Positions 12,127 to 23,461 of a stretch of 64,000 bases of DNA are shown here, piece after piece. The translations under genes and the position numbers were made by a program. Under the pieces are notes generated by a model. It made no database searches. It was not told the origin of the DNA and saw only the letters and a list, made by a program, of their open reading frames with translations. This DNA comes from Symbiodinium natans. Taxonomy: Eukaryota; Sar; Dinophyceae; Suessiales; Symbiodiniaceae. The stretch covers positions 1 to 64,000 of the forward strand of contig CAJNDS010000596.1 of NCBI GenBank assembly GCA_905221605.1, given 5' to 3'. Position 1 is the stretch's first letter. Every line of letters begins with the position of its first letter.

Positions 12127-12710
12127 GCCACCGTCCCTCCGCCCACACCCAGCCCTTCCAAATCCATCACAGCCGTTGCAGCCCCACCAGTCCATGCCCA
12201 CTTGGCTTGAAGGCTCATGGCAGGTACTGGAGTCTGAAGTGTGCTGAGTGTGCGACGTTGCATGGCCATCCTTCCGTGCGGGTATTGCCAGCTCTTCGTG
12301 GGAAGCCTGACTCGCCGGCATCGCACCACGCCGCCCGCCACGCGCCCCCGTCCTCGGCACAGGCCCACTGGCCACGACCGCCCGACACGGCTCGAGCCCA
12401 CCACTTGCTGCAGGCACGCACGCATGCACAGCGCACACTTGCACCGGTGCATGCACACGTGCCTGCAGACAACGGTGGGCTTGAGCAGTGTCGGGCGTCG
12501 TGGCCAGTGGGTCTGAGTGCTGAGGACGGGGGCGCGTGGCAGGCGGCGTGGTGCGATGCTGGCGAGTCAGGCTTCCCACGAAGAGCTGGCAATACCCGCA
12601 CGGCAGGAGTCCATGTAACGTCGCACACTCAACACACTTGAGGCTCAAGCCTGCGCATGGGACTTCAAACCTCCATTGATGTCAAATCAATGGGGCGGAG
12701 GGACGGTGGC
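12127..12710. repeat. Large imperfect inverted repeat (foldback)
   Basis: Centre at about 12438. Inner arms include CTGCAGGCACG (12409-12419) against CGTGCCTGCAG (12458-12468). The next roughly 180 bases on each side are strongly complementary, for example CGTGCGGGTATTGCCAGCTC on the left with its complement on the right. Outermost arms are 12127-12144 (GCCACCGTCCCTCCGCCC) and 12693-12710. The arms differ by small indels, about 40 bases of net asymmetry at the outer edge. The same peptide CGYCQLFVGSL can be read from both strands because of the symmetry. Confidence 0.9.
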
Positions 12711-14087
12711 GTGGGCTTGGTCTAGGACCAGCGGGGCTTGCAATGGCTCAGGATTCAGTCAAGCAGGGTGGAGGTTTGACGCGGACAGCAAGCTGTCAAA
12801 CAAGTCTGGCAGCACCAACACCGCATGCCTGGGATGCACAGAAGGAAGGACGCAAGGCCACGGTGCTACCAGCACCAAGGCTCAGCATCACTACACCTCC
12901 TGCAGCAGCCCAAGCTGCGTTGTAAGCGCTACCAAACCTGTCTGAGAGCCGGCTATCCCAGTCCTACAGCCCAATGTTTTGTAGAGCTACAAACGTGTTT
13001 GGATCTCGTGGCCTTGTCCCTACAACAAACAAGCCCTCGCACGCTAGATCCTAACCTTGAGAGCCTGACACGCAGGACGCAGGAAGCAGCGTCGGCTGAG
13101 CAGCCCGGTCGGGTTGAAGTCATGGGGTTTAGGCGCAGGTCGGTTCAGGGTTTAGGTCTAGGAGTCTAGGTGTGGCTTCAGTGTTTAGGATTTCTGGTTT
13201 GGGATGGGATGAGGGGTTTGTGGTATCTGGTTGTCCATGGGAAAACGATGGAAAACGACACGATGAAACTACCTGGGAATACAGCAGATATCGGCACATC
13301 ATCATCTGCTAGCTCAGAGAAGTGGCTGAGCACAGCCAGGCCTGGCAAGAAACTCCTTGAACGGATGCCGAGCTATCTCTTCAACGATCGTCGCATACGA
13401 CCAAGAAGAGCCCTTTGCTGCAGCTGGGGAGCTTCTGAGAACATCTAGAAACAATCTTGCCCGCGGCACCCCTCGCGCTCTACTGCCAACTGCCATGTGC
13501 GACCAACGAGCCTTGGCTCCTGGCCGGATCCTGCGACCAGTCACTTTGCACGAATTCTGGCGCCACTTGTGTGCAAGGTCAACACTGGCTGGAGGCACAT
13601 CCATTACCAAGTTTTTCACCTCAGTTCTCGAGCGCTGTAGCAGGGCGACAACATGAGAGCTCTGCGAGAAACAAACACGAAACGAAGAAGCTAACACGGC
13701 GCTATCAGATTTCGCACCCATTTCTGTGCTAAGAGCTCAGTGTGCCAATTGCCAGCTCAACCTCTACAGCCCATCACAACTTCAGAAACTTCAGAAAATA
13801 TCACGAACACGAACACAATGAAGGAACAAGAGACCAAGATCGCAGTTGATCGCAGCCGAAGCTGCAGACACGGTGTTGCATCGGGCAACGATGGCACCAG
13901 TGGCACCAGTGGCACCGAGTGTGATGCCCAAGATATGCCAAGTGCGCGCAGGCTTCCAGAGGCCTTTGGACGCTTCGGCACATAGGTCAACAGATGCAGG
14001 ACGTGGGGCGGCAAAGGCGGAAGGGATGCAGTCACAGCACAAGTCGGAGCCGCCGATCCTTGAAGTGTCTGTGTGTGCCTTCTTGGA
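12711..14087. other. Spacer with short open frames, no gene recognised
   Basis: 13117-13200 carries GGGTTTAGG-like words. Several open frames overlap on both strands between 13314 and 14040; none shows a motif I recognise. Confidence 0.35.
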
Positions 14088-14147
14088 GAGATCGATGCCC
14101 CTTCCAGCATTTCCGAAAGATCGATGCCCCTTCCAGCATTTCCGAAA
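14088..14147. repeat. 30-bp tandem duplication
   Basis: AGATCGATGCCCCTTCCAGC plus ATTTCCGAA occurs twice, starting at 14088 and 14118. Confidence 0.9.
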
Positions 14148-15656
14148 GAGCCAATGTGCCTATTGACCTTGGACCCGCAGGAATGAGATGCATCGAAACG
14201 CAGCCGCATCTGTATGTGAGCGCGTGACCGCGGTCTCCGGTCGTTCTCGACATCGCTGGGAAGTAAGGTCCTGAAGTATAGTACCATACAAATACTACCA
14301 ATACCAGAAAGCGCCGGCGCAAAGTGATGTCCAAGGTGTCATGAGTCAGAAGCGCTTTGTTCAGCATGACACTATCGAGCACGTCAAGCGAAGACTCACA
14401 GTTGGCGAGATGTTCTGAAGATTCTAAAGAGATGGTCACATAGAGAGGGGATTCGCCTCCCCAAGCGATGTCGCATCTTGTTCTGCAAGGCTCAGGGGCT
14501 GCTTATGGCTCGGAGTTTTGTAACGACGTTACCTTCTTTGGATTTTTTCGGGGGTTGAGACTTTTGCAAAGCTGTTACTTTTCTTTGGAGGAGCGCCCTT
14601 GTAGGCAGAAGCTTCAACCTTGCAGAAGGAAGATCTGAACTGTTCAGGTTTTACGGTTAGGTTTTACGGTTAGGGTTTTGCAAGATGCCTGTCTTATCGC
14701 AGGAAGATGTGACTTTTTCTAAGGTTTTTTGGGTTGAGGGTATAGCAATGCACTTCCCATTCTCAAGTGTCTGAAAGGGTTGAGGCTTATCATGTTACAT
14801 TTCAAGCGTCAGTACGACGGCATTCTTCAGGGTCTGTTAGGGTTCAGGGTCTCTGAAAGCCTTACCTCTTTTCCGGGGATTTTGCAGTTCGGGGTTTTAC
14901 AATTACAATGACGTTGCCTTTCTTTCGGGGCTGGGCTTTTCGGGTTCAGGCTTTTGCAATGCGCTCACTTCTCTTTGGAGGATCTTGACTTCTGTCAGTT
15001 GGGATTTCGGGTTTTCGGCGTCTCGGAAAGAAGGCTTGCCTTTAAGATTCAGAGGCCCGGCCTTTAAGCCAAGGGGCCAGGGCATCGGTTTTAAAGTTGG
15101 CTTCAAAACAAACCCTAAATTCTGAAAGAAGATTTTGGGAACGACTGGACTCGGACTTTAACCAGGAACCCCCAAACAGAATAGCCCGGCAAACTTGCTT
15201 TCGTTCAATTTCATTCAGGGGGCCCCCGCTACAGCGCGTCCAACATTCGTTAGCTGCTCCAGATTATCTGCAAGATGGTCGCAACTGCCTCGCAGTTCCA
15301 ACTAATGACGCAAGCAGAACGTCCTCCAGCATTGACCACGCATAGCGTCAGTCAGCCATCTGCCAAGCCGCTTGGCACGGAGAATGGAGGCCGCCTGCCT
15401 GGGCAATCTTGATTCTCAAATCCGCACAGCTGGGAATTCAAACAGCTTCGCCGTCACTGTGCATGAGGCGGAAGCTGTCAGGTTTGTTGCGCTTGTTTTC
15501 GGCCGAAAGCTCTTTGCGTCTCCATGGCCCAAGGCACTCTGTGCGTTCCCTTGGGATATCTTGGGCCACCCGAGGCATCAAGAAAACAGCGCAGCTAGAT
15601 CAAACACATGGAATGGAGGATTGCTTGCCCTCTGGGCAAAATCCCGCCAAGTATCT
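14148..15656. other. Spacer with diverged internal duplication
   Basis: About 14518-14620 and 14904-14995 share an order of words: ACGTT, CCTTTCTTT, CTTTTGCAA and CTTTGGAGGA. TTTAGGG- and TTACGGTTAGGG-like words lie at 14640-14700. No gene is recognised. Confidence 0.45.
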
Positions 15657-16142
15657 TTAAAATACCCAGACGACCATTTCATCATCGCTCTCCTTGTCCT
15701 GATCGTCTTCGTTCCGAGAGTCTTCAGGTCGAGTCACCCGAGCCACCTGCGTGTTGCACAACTGCCGAATCTCAAGCAGATTTGCAGTTGGGTTTGAACT
15801 GGGATGAAACTTACCTGCCTCTTGTGAGGTGAAGTGGGCCGGTGGCTTCCTGTTCTCCAACTTGAAGGGCAGCGGAGGCGGTGGCGACTTGGTGAATCTT
15901 GTAACGATTTGTCGAGCACGAAGATCCAACTCCTCCTGTGATGCCAGCTGCACCCTGGCATGTTGGCGATGAGATCCCTCCCCAGGCTTCACATTTTGGA
16001 CGTGCCGTAGGAGGAGATAAGAGGACTCAGGAGTGTTAGTGCGCTGGGATGTAGATTGTACTGGCCGTGGCAAGACAAACATGAGTGATTGACGACCCTT
16101 TCCTGCCGACATGCTAAAATTCCTGAGGCACCCGGCAAACAC
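15657..16142 (-). CDS. Candidate exons of unknown gene
   Basis: The best-supported exon is 15954-15815. It starts after AG|G and ends in a textbook AG|GTAAGT donor, and encodes VQLASQEELDLRARQ, then Q-I-V-T-R-F, a run of five prolines, and FTSQEAG. A following segment (about 15772-15657) stays open, with a charged tail rich in E and D (RPEDSRNEDDQDKESDDE). I recognise no domain. The clean donor and the composition make real coding likely, but start, end and function are unknown. Confidence 0.45.
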   Translation of the reverse strand: MFAGCLRNFSMSAGKGRQSLMFVLPRPVQSTSQRTNTPESSYLLLRHVQNVKPGEGSHRQHARVQLASQEELDLRARQIVTRFTKSPPPPLPFKLENRKPPAHFTSQEAGKFHPSSNPTANLLEIRQLCNTQVARVTRPEDSRNEDDQDKESDDEMVVWVF

Positions 16143-17224
16143 ATTATTCCAATTTCTTCGAAGAGAGCCTCAGCGCCAGCTCCAATTTCAGTCGTCGATA
16201 AGAAACCCTTGTTTGGTTTCAACTTGAGCAGCAGAGCCAGCTAAATTTACAATAAATCTACATATATATATATACTAAAACCGCTATCCACGGCTATCCA
16301 CCAACACTCACTTCGGAGATTGTTGGGGTTCCCATGATCCCTGAGTGTTCCCTTTACTGTATGACATCTTGAGGCCCGTCGATAAGTACATGACCCTGCC
16401 GCTGACACGCCTTGAGCATATACAGAGCTGCTGCCGCTTTGGGATGACCCCGCCCTCATTAGATGTTGGTCCGACAAAACATGGCGATTCAAAGAGCCCC
16501 ACTACAGATGTCGATCTCACCTGTGTAGGGTTATCATATCGTTACCATCATGTGAAGCAAAGCGACGGCAAGTTTGGCGAACGTTCGCCGCAAGGAAACC
16601 ACAGGACAAATATAGTCATCTCACATCGTGTTGCACTTGTTGCAATGATAGAGTGATTCAGGATATGGGGGCTCACACTTGCGAGACCTTGCGAGACTGG
16701 GCAGAGATACGTCGTTTCATTTTTTTGCTGCGCATACACCTGTTAGCTGCATATTATCGTGTACACGCACTGCTGCTGGAATATGTAGCAATCCAAAAGC
16801 CTGCTGCGTGTTGACACAGACTCGCAGGCTTTGACAGATGACGAGAGGCCCTGATGGTCATGGTCAAAGCTGCTGCCATGGTATCGGTAAGATGAGGGTA
16901 GCCGTTCAGCTGGCGGTAGAGATCAGCACCTACGGAACGTGTCCAAAGCAACAGTTCCTCAATTGCATTTAAATCTTCATGTCCATCTCTGGTCTGTAAC
17001 TCGCTATTCTTCTTGGGACTTCAGCCGCTCGCAAGTATAGTGCCGTGATACATCTTGAAGACATGACTGCAGCCGATATCCGATAGCGCCGCTCAAGAGA
17101 ATTGGTTCAAGAAGCTCACACGGCCCAGAAGGGATACTGTACGGTATACCAGCAACGTGCCGCACTGAAATAAACCCTTTGGTATCCAGTCAATGATCTC
17201 TGCCATGTCATCTGTTTCTCGTCT
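16143..17224. other. Spacer, no gene recognised
   Basis: A minus frame at 15989-16222 (reading STTEIGAGAEALFEEIG) could be another exon of the gene to its left, but I cannot anchor splice sites. A short TA run lies at about 16259-16275. Nothing else is seen. Confidence 0.35.
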
Positions 17225-17710
17225 TGCAAGTCTTGTTTGGGGATGTATACTGTAGGTTTAGAAAGTGACACAAGAGCATATTTTACAGGAGTTACAATCT
17301 TAATATACTTACCAACTGGTACAAAAATCTTGAATTGGCCTTTTACATATCTTGGAAACCCACCGTTACTACACCTTAGAATTAGTTCTGTCTTCTTCTC
17401 ACATCTCTTTTATATTAATGTTTACTACAGGTGGTTCTACAGGAATGATTCTTGGACATGCTGCAGTAGATCTAGTTACAGGATATTATGTTGTAGCACA
17501 TTCTCATTTCGTTCTTTCTTTAGGAGCTATAATTTCTGTCTTCTCTGGACAAATTTTTAATGGAGAAAAGATTGTTGACAGTAAGTTTTTTATTTGCTTT
17601 TATCCTCTGGTACACTCTCTTTTTCATCTACATTCAATATTTCTTGGTATTCTTCTTACCTTTTCCCCATGCATTTCTTAGGATGTAATGTTACGCCAAG
17701 AAGAATCCCA
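17225..17710 (+). pseudogene. cox1: Mitochondrial cox1 fragment (nuclear copy), frameshifted
   Basis: Reads as the C-terminal third of cytochrome c oxidase subunit I, the haem-copper oxidase core of the mitochondrial inner membrane. In order: [20 protein letters not shown], then [10 protein letters not shown] (about 17240-17340); then, in another frame, [17 protein letters not shown] and [16 protein letters not shown] (about 17420-17530); then, after another frame change, FPMHFLGCNVTPRRIP, ending at 17710. At least two frame changes (near 17375 and 17660) interrupt it. Composition is AT-rich compared with its neighbours. It ends three bases before a GTA microsatellite. It could be an inserted mitochondrial segment or an assembly joint. 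Confidence 0.88.
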
Positions 17711-17712
17711 TC

Positions 17713-18021
<309 letters not shown>

Positions 18022-19780
18022 TGCAGTGGTAGCGCAAGTCGTATTCCTCTGAGGCCGGGCACGTTTTTTGTTGCTCACTTGCCGGCCTGCCTTCGTGGTC
18101 CACCCTTTTTGTTGCAATGAAGGCCGGACGCGTTTTTTGCTGCGGAGGTCGGGTGCGCATTTCTTTTGCTGAGTCGCCTTAACAAAAAAACATGCCGCAG
18201 CAAAACAAAACGGGCAGTTTCTTTTTGTTGCGGAGGCCGGGCTTGTTTGTCGGGGTCACCTTCACAAAAAAAAGGTTTTGGCAATGCCGCTTGCTTGATA
18301 CATCGGAGGCACCTGGGAGTTGAAAATCCTCATCGGCAAACACCGGCAATGCACGGCAGGTCTTGTGGCTGAGTTGGACAAGCCAGGATGCCCAGTCCGC
18401 TGACTCGAGGCAGCCTAGCGAAAGACACCATTTTGACATTGACATGCCTTTCCAACTTTAACCTGAAGCCCGCCATGATACCACACGTCAACCTAAAATC
18501 TCGAGTGTTCTTCTTGGTAGAGAACTGTTTCTCACCACAATCATCCCCGGTGGTATGCTCTTTTTCAGGGCCACCCCTGAATTCTCGACAGTCCTTCGGT
18601 GCACACCACCACCGCATAGGCTGCTTTGTTCGGGATGGTATCGCTCGTTGTCATGATCAACGTCTGGCAGGTGAGCGTCCTGATTTTTCGGTACAAAGTC
18701 TTTCGTGTACAACTGAAATCAACGGTTATGAAGGATGCACAGGAATCCTCAGAGCTGTCTCAGATACCCTCCTATATTAACGCACCAGTTACCCTTTTTG
18801 GGGGCGTAAATGGAGTACGCCCTTGCCGACGGGCTTTCAGGGCCCCAGGGCGTCGGAGGGTGCTGAGGGTACTTGACAAACCTGCCAAGCACTGTCTACT
18901 TCCCGGGACTCGTAGGGCAAGGGCCTTGATGGGCCTTTCAGGGGCCTTTACAAGTCTATACTACGGTAGGCAGTGTGCTGCAAGACCCCCGGCCCATTCG
19001 TCATTTTGTAAGAAGTGATTCCCTTTTGGAAACTAGTACCCTTGATGGCCTGATTAGCCTGTCAGGGTTGCGGAACCGCGGAGGAACTCACGAACAGCTC
19101 ACTGCCGGCTACAGCACGGCCCCGGCCAAGGCGGACAGCGCAGCGATAACATTTCCCCCGCCCCCAACATGGCTGGGTCTCATGAAAGGGAGGCTGATCA
19201 AGTCGCCGATGATGTAGGCTGCCGCTATGGCCTCCGAGTTGCGAGGATCAGCCACAATGCAGCAGCTCTCGGTCCTGTCAAGTTGCCAAAAGGCTTTAAG
19301 TGATGGCTTTAACGTTTTAAATTCGGAAAGTTGTTGAAGCAGGCAAATGTAAACAATATGTAGAACTAACCCGTGATCCGACGTGCTTGCAGTCTAGGTA
19401 TGGGTCCATTTGATTATTCTTACATCTTCCGACAGCACGACGTTAATGCTTCCTTGCTTTGATGGCCGGACAACAGAGTCAGAGTTCCATGGGCTATTTT
19501 CACTAATTTCCAGTGCAAGCTTCCGGCGTGACCTGCTCGTGCTGTTACTTAATCGTCTTAACCACTTCACCGGCTTTTCCAACCTAAGAAGATTAAGAAG
19601 TCAATAGGGCGACAAGCCCCTTCTTGCAGGGATGCTACTAACACAGATGCGCCTCTCGAGATCATCTGCAGGGCGAATCACGTGTAGCGCGGTCCCAGTC
19701 AGCTTGTCCACCACATGCGCCATGGACTCCTGAGAAGACGTCTTGGGAGGATGCTGTCCACAAACGTCTGTACTCTGACT
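18022..19780. other. Spacer with short G/T-rich repeat words
   Basis: 18050-18290 has three to four copies of TTTTTTGTTGC and GGAGGCCGGGC-like words, some inverted. 18300-19780 has only short overlapping open frames; a minus frame at 19394-19582 has no recognised motif. Confidence 0.4.
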
Positions 19781-20044
19781 CTATAGGCACGCACGAAGAT
19801 TTTCAGAAATAACGAGTGTGATACCGGGCATAGAACGCAAATAGAATGTGGTCCAAGAATCTGAGGTCAAAGATTTTGGGAGCTGGAAAGACTGTAGGCC
19901 ATGGATCCACCGCAAAGATTCTTGAACTTCTCTTAAGCTGATATTGTGAGGCACGAGATGCACAATGTCCGGCACCAACGTTGCATAGTGCTCAATGAAC
20001 GCCTGACACCAAGGATGTGCTCTCGGCAACATGGTAGTCAACAT
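19781..20044 (-). CDS. Candidate exon, unknown
   Basis: An 87-codon frame with balanced composition, containing PWCQAFIEHYATLVPDIVH, REVQESLRWIHGLQ and SWTTFYLRSMPGI. It reads like real protein, but I recognise no family and cannot place splice sites. Confidence 0.3.
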   Translation of the reverse strand: MLTTMLPRAHPWCQAFIEHYATLVPDIVHLVPHNISLREVQESLRWIHGLQSFQLPKSLTSDSWTTFYLRSMPGITLVISENLRACL

Positions 20045-20270
20045 GGAATATTACCGGCGAACAACGAAAAAGTCATCACGACAACGAAAGACAAGATGTG
20101 ACCTGTGGATGTTCGCCGGTTCCCGTTCGATGTCCGCCAGTTGGTTTTCGATGTCCGCCGACGGGACGGGACGGGACGGGACGGGACGGCCGGGAGTTCG
20201 GGGACGGACGACGGGCTCGGCAATAACATATAGGCCCCTCGCTCCCGCCCCGGTATAGAGAGGTTTAGTT

Positions 20271-20428
20271 TAGTCCGTACTGAAGAGGCCGTTAGGAAGT
20301 TCAGGCCTTGACGCTAACGACTTGCTTGATCCCAGGTAGCCCTCATCTCTAAGAAACCTCGAGCAAAAAAACACCATCCCAACAGCATTCTTTGACAAAG
20401 TCCCATGTAGACGATGACATGGGGTGGT
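20271..20428. repeat. Duplicated segment B, copy 1
   Basis: TTAGTCCGTACTGAAGAGGC through to GACGATGACATGGGGTGG matches 21174-21328 with small indels. It is about 155 bases long and has no coding signal. Confidence 0.85.
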
Positions 20429-21173
20429 CTTTTTTTTTTAATGGGGGGGAGGGGTTGTGTTGTGTGGGTGGGGGTGGTGGGGGAGGGTCAGCCAGTTCTG
20501 TGTATTTCCATAGGACAAAAAACTACATCTTGTCAATATTTCCGTAGGAAAACACTTATTTTCGCTATCTTCACATAGAAAACCATGATTTTCTCTACAT
20601 TTACAAAAGCCTATTTGGTGTGTATTTACATAGAACAACAGACCTCCATTTTATCTATATGTCCATAGCAAGACATTCATATGATTTGAAGCAAGCTTGC
20701 GCGGCTTGAAAAAAGCGGGGGGAGCGGGGCTGCGCGACCCTCAACCCTAAACCCTGAACTAGGGAGTGTAGGGGCCTTCTTTGGTGTATCCAAGGGGCTT
20801 TGGGGGTGCGTTGAGGGTTTTAGAGTTGAGGGTTTTAGGCTCTGGGGTTGAGGGTTCGAGTTTGGGGGGTTAGGGTCTCTCGAGTTGAGGTTTACAGCCG
20901 ATTCTGTTCAATTTCGGTTCTAACTCCCTGTCATTTCGGTTCTAACATCGGCCCCCAGCCCCCTTGTCAGGGTTGCAGCCAGAACTCTTCAGTTTTGCAA
21001 AATTGCAGTTTTTTTTGAGTTTCGGTTTTAACAAAGGCCCCCTCGCCCAGCCCCCCCGCCCCTCAAGCATCTTGTCTGGTCTAACATAGCCCCGTCACCC
21101 GTCCCTGCCAGGTCACAGCCGAATGTTTTCAGTTTCAGTTTCAGCCCCTCCCCCCCTGGCAAGGTTGAAAGGC
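20429..21173. other. Low-complexity and telomere-like spacer
   Basis: 20430-20500 is G/T-rich. 20735-20900 is rich in GGGTTTTAG and GGGTTGAGG words. 20900-21150 repeats TTTCGGTTCTAAC and TTTCAGTTT-like words. No gene is seen. Confidence 0.5.
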
Positions 21174-21328
21174 TTAGTCCGTACTGAAGAGGCCGTTAAG
21201 AAGTTCACTTGCTTGACCCCAGGTAACCCTCATCTCTAAGAAACCTCGAGTCCAACAAACACTAAAGAAGCACCATCCCAACAGCATTCTTTGACAACGT
21301 CCCATGTAGACGATGACACGGGGTGGAT
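21174..21328. repeat. Duplicated segment B, copy 2
   Basis: Second copy of the segment at 20271-20428. It is followed directly by the GCCGG/CGTTGT word cluster, which also precedes copy 1. Confidence 0.85.
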
Positions 21329-21359
21329 CGATGGCGGTCTTCCTGCAAAGGTTACAGAG

Positions 21360-21595
21360 TTTGAGATGCTTGGCCAAAAGGTTTTTCGATGCTCGGCGGA
21401 GGGTTTTTCGATGCTGGGCGGCAGGTGTTCGATGCTCGGCAGAAGGGTTTTTCGTTGCTCGCCGGACGGGGATGGTTGCCGCCGGACATGGATCGATGTT
21501 GGCGGGCCGTTTACGTTGTTCTCTTTCGTTGTTATGAGACATCTTTCGTTGTCCGCCGGTAGTTTTTCGTTGTTCGCCGGTACCCACCCCAACAT
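21360..21595. repeat. TTTTTCGTTGTTCGCCGG word cluster
   Basis: Eight or so variants of TTTTTCG(T/A)TG(T/C)TCG(C/G)CGG occur at about 21380-21590. A second cluster lies at about 20050-20160 (CCGGCGAACAACGAAAAA and GATGTCCGCC words), just left of segment B copy 1. The 25-35 base periodicity is irregular. Confidence 0.7.
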
Positions 21596-21724
21596 GGCTA
21601 GCACCAATCGGAAGACAAAACTGGATGCGCTTGGCAATGTCAAAGCGTGAGCCTGTAAACTGAAGCCAGTTTCGCAGTACACTCGGCTTCATTTGGTAAA
21701 TACACAAGTCCAGCCGTCGGTCGC

Positions 21725-21736
21725 CCTTTATTTCTT

Positions 21737-21784
<48 letters not shown>

Positions 21785-22340
21785 GGGGGCGTGGGGGCGA
21801 ACCCCCTGGCTGTGCGCCTGCCCCGGTATTCGGGGATCCTCAGTTTTGCTCGGGGAGGTCAGGTCGGGCTTGGCGCTGTTGCCCCTCCCCTACCCTCTCT
21901 CTCGCTCTCTCGCTCTCTCTCTCTCTCTCTTCTTCTTCTTCTTCTTCTTCTTCTTCTTCTTCTTCTTCTTCTTCTTCTACGGGGCCTGACGCGACCCAGT
22001 CTGAGTGATACATCTTTCCCGGGAGATGGCAACTTTGGACATCGAGTGAAGCCCCCACCCTTCCCCCGAACACGGTAGTATGCCATTCTCTCTCTCTCTC
22101 TCTCTCCACACGCTTAGCCCCCCCCGAAAGGAGAGCTGCCCCGGAGGGCGCGCACGTCCCAGAAGTCATGCGAGATGGCCGCGTATTGCGGCCCGGCTGG
22201 GGTGGGGTTTCTGTCACAAGATGGGGCGGTATGCCATTCTCTCTCTCTCTCTCTCTCTCCCCCACGCATGACCCCCCCCGAAGGGAGGACGCCCCTCTCT
22301 CTCTCTCTATCTTTCTCCTTCTTCTTCTGCGGGCCTCGCT
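21725..22340. repeat. CT and TTC microsatellites with duplicated flank
   Basis: (CT)n at about 21738-21767, (CT)n followed by (TTC)n at about 21894-21976, and (CT)n at 22084-22108 and 22237-22260. The last two are each preceded by GGTATGCCATTCTCT-like sequence and followed by CCCCCCGAA-GGGAG, so a roughly 150-bp unit is duplicated. Confidence 0.9.
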
Positions 22341-23327
22341 AGGCCCGAGCAACCCCCGCTCGCTAGGCCCGCCCGCGTCGTCCAACATTTGTGTGAAACT
22401 GGACAGTGGAGTTTTCAACATTGCGGGAGTCGGAGGTTCCCCCACGAGGATCCCTCGGGCGGGGTGGGGAAGGGGGGAAATAAGCACCGGAACCTATTTC
22501 CGAGAGAAGGGGTGGGGGAAAGGCCCGCGCACAATTGATTGATTTGTTGTTGCGCTTGCCCCTTCTGCGGATCAAAGCCAAAAATCTGAGGTACGCCGAT
22601 GCACTTATTTCCAACCGGCCGGGTACCTACTCTCTCCAATTCACTGCCAAAACTGACTCAAACGCCTCCCCCCCCCCTGAGCACCTGTTTACGTCACCTG
22701 GAAATACTTGAAATAGCTTGAGATAGGCAGCAGGAAAGGTCACCCCCCCCCCCCCCCCCCCAGACGATTTGGAGCGGATCCTCATGTTCCCCCTAGCAGC
22801 CCACCCAGTGAACAGGGACCCAGACTCAATAACCATGCCTTCTCCCCAGAGACCGTTCTGAGCCGTTTCCCTCTGAAATCTTAACCAAACTGCTGGCTGC
22901 TGCCACTACCTGTCTCGCGGGCGTTAATCGGCTGGGCAGGGCAACCCTCAACGCTAATCCCTGAATGGAGGGATGCTAGATGCAAAGGCTATTACTACCC
23001 TCACCTAATGAAGCAACGAGACAATGACCCTGGTGATTTCCTGGCATTCTCTGCCCTTTTTGGCAAGAATTGAGCCTCATCTGGCTCCACGTAGTCTGGC
23101 CAAGCAATCACGACAGAATGCACACCATGCAGCCTCACAGTTCATCAATTCCGCCGTCTGTTTGAGATGCATGAAAAGCGTGTATGAAACGCATTGTCGG
23201 CCATGTGGCTTTACGATGACCTGTTTTCTGTCAGCATTCTACTCTAAGACTCTAAGTTAACTCTAAGCATGGAGGGAAGGAGTAAAAGTGGAGGATAGTG
23301 GCTTCATATGGCTTCATGCTGAGATGC
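22341..23327. other. Spacer; possible last exon of the TIR gene
   Basis: Contains a run of about 18 C at 22743-22760. On the minus strand a segment beginning near 23200, after GAAAACAG, reads VIVKPHGRQ in an open frame and could be the next exon after the TIR exon at 23328-23461. I could not confirm the junction. No other gene is recognised. Confidence 0.3.
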
Positions 23328-23461
23328 CTCGCTGTGGCAATCTCCCCCAAGCACCATTTTCTTTTCAAGAAGTCCGGCGAGAGAAGGAAGATGGAGGTGT
23401 TGGTCTCGTGGCTCAGATGCCAAAAGAGTTTCGTCAAATCGCTCAAGTTATCGCAATCCAC
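23328..23461 (-). CDS. TIR domain, second half (exon)
   Basis: Starts after CCTCAG|G and encodes VDCDNLSDLTKLFWHL, then SIFLLSPDFLKRKWCLGEIA. In TIR domains this is the helix-loop region and the strand leading to the W-C-x-x-E segment; the glutamate of CLGE aligns with the catalytic glutamate of NAD-cleaving TIR domains such as SARM1. A GC donor follows EIATA. It joins the exon ending at 24621 in phase 0 (RGQRF|VDCDNL). Confidence 0.75.

Noticed and set aside
12111-12648. Similar open frames on both strands with CGYCQLFVGSL
   Set aside because: The similarity is a consequence of the inverted repeat, not of two genes.
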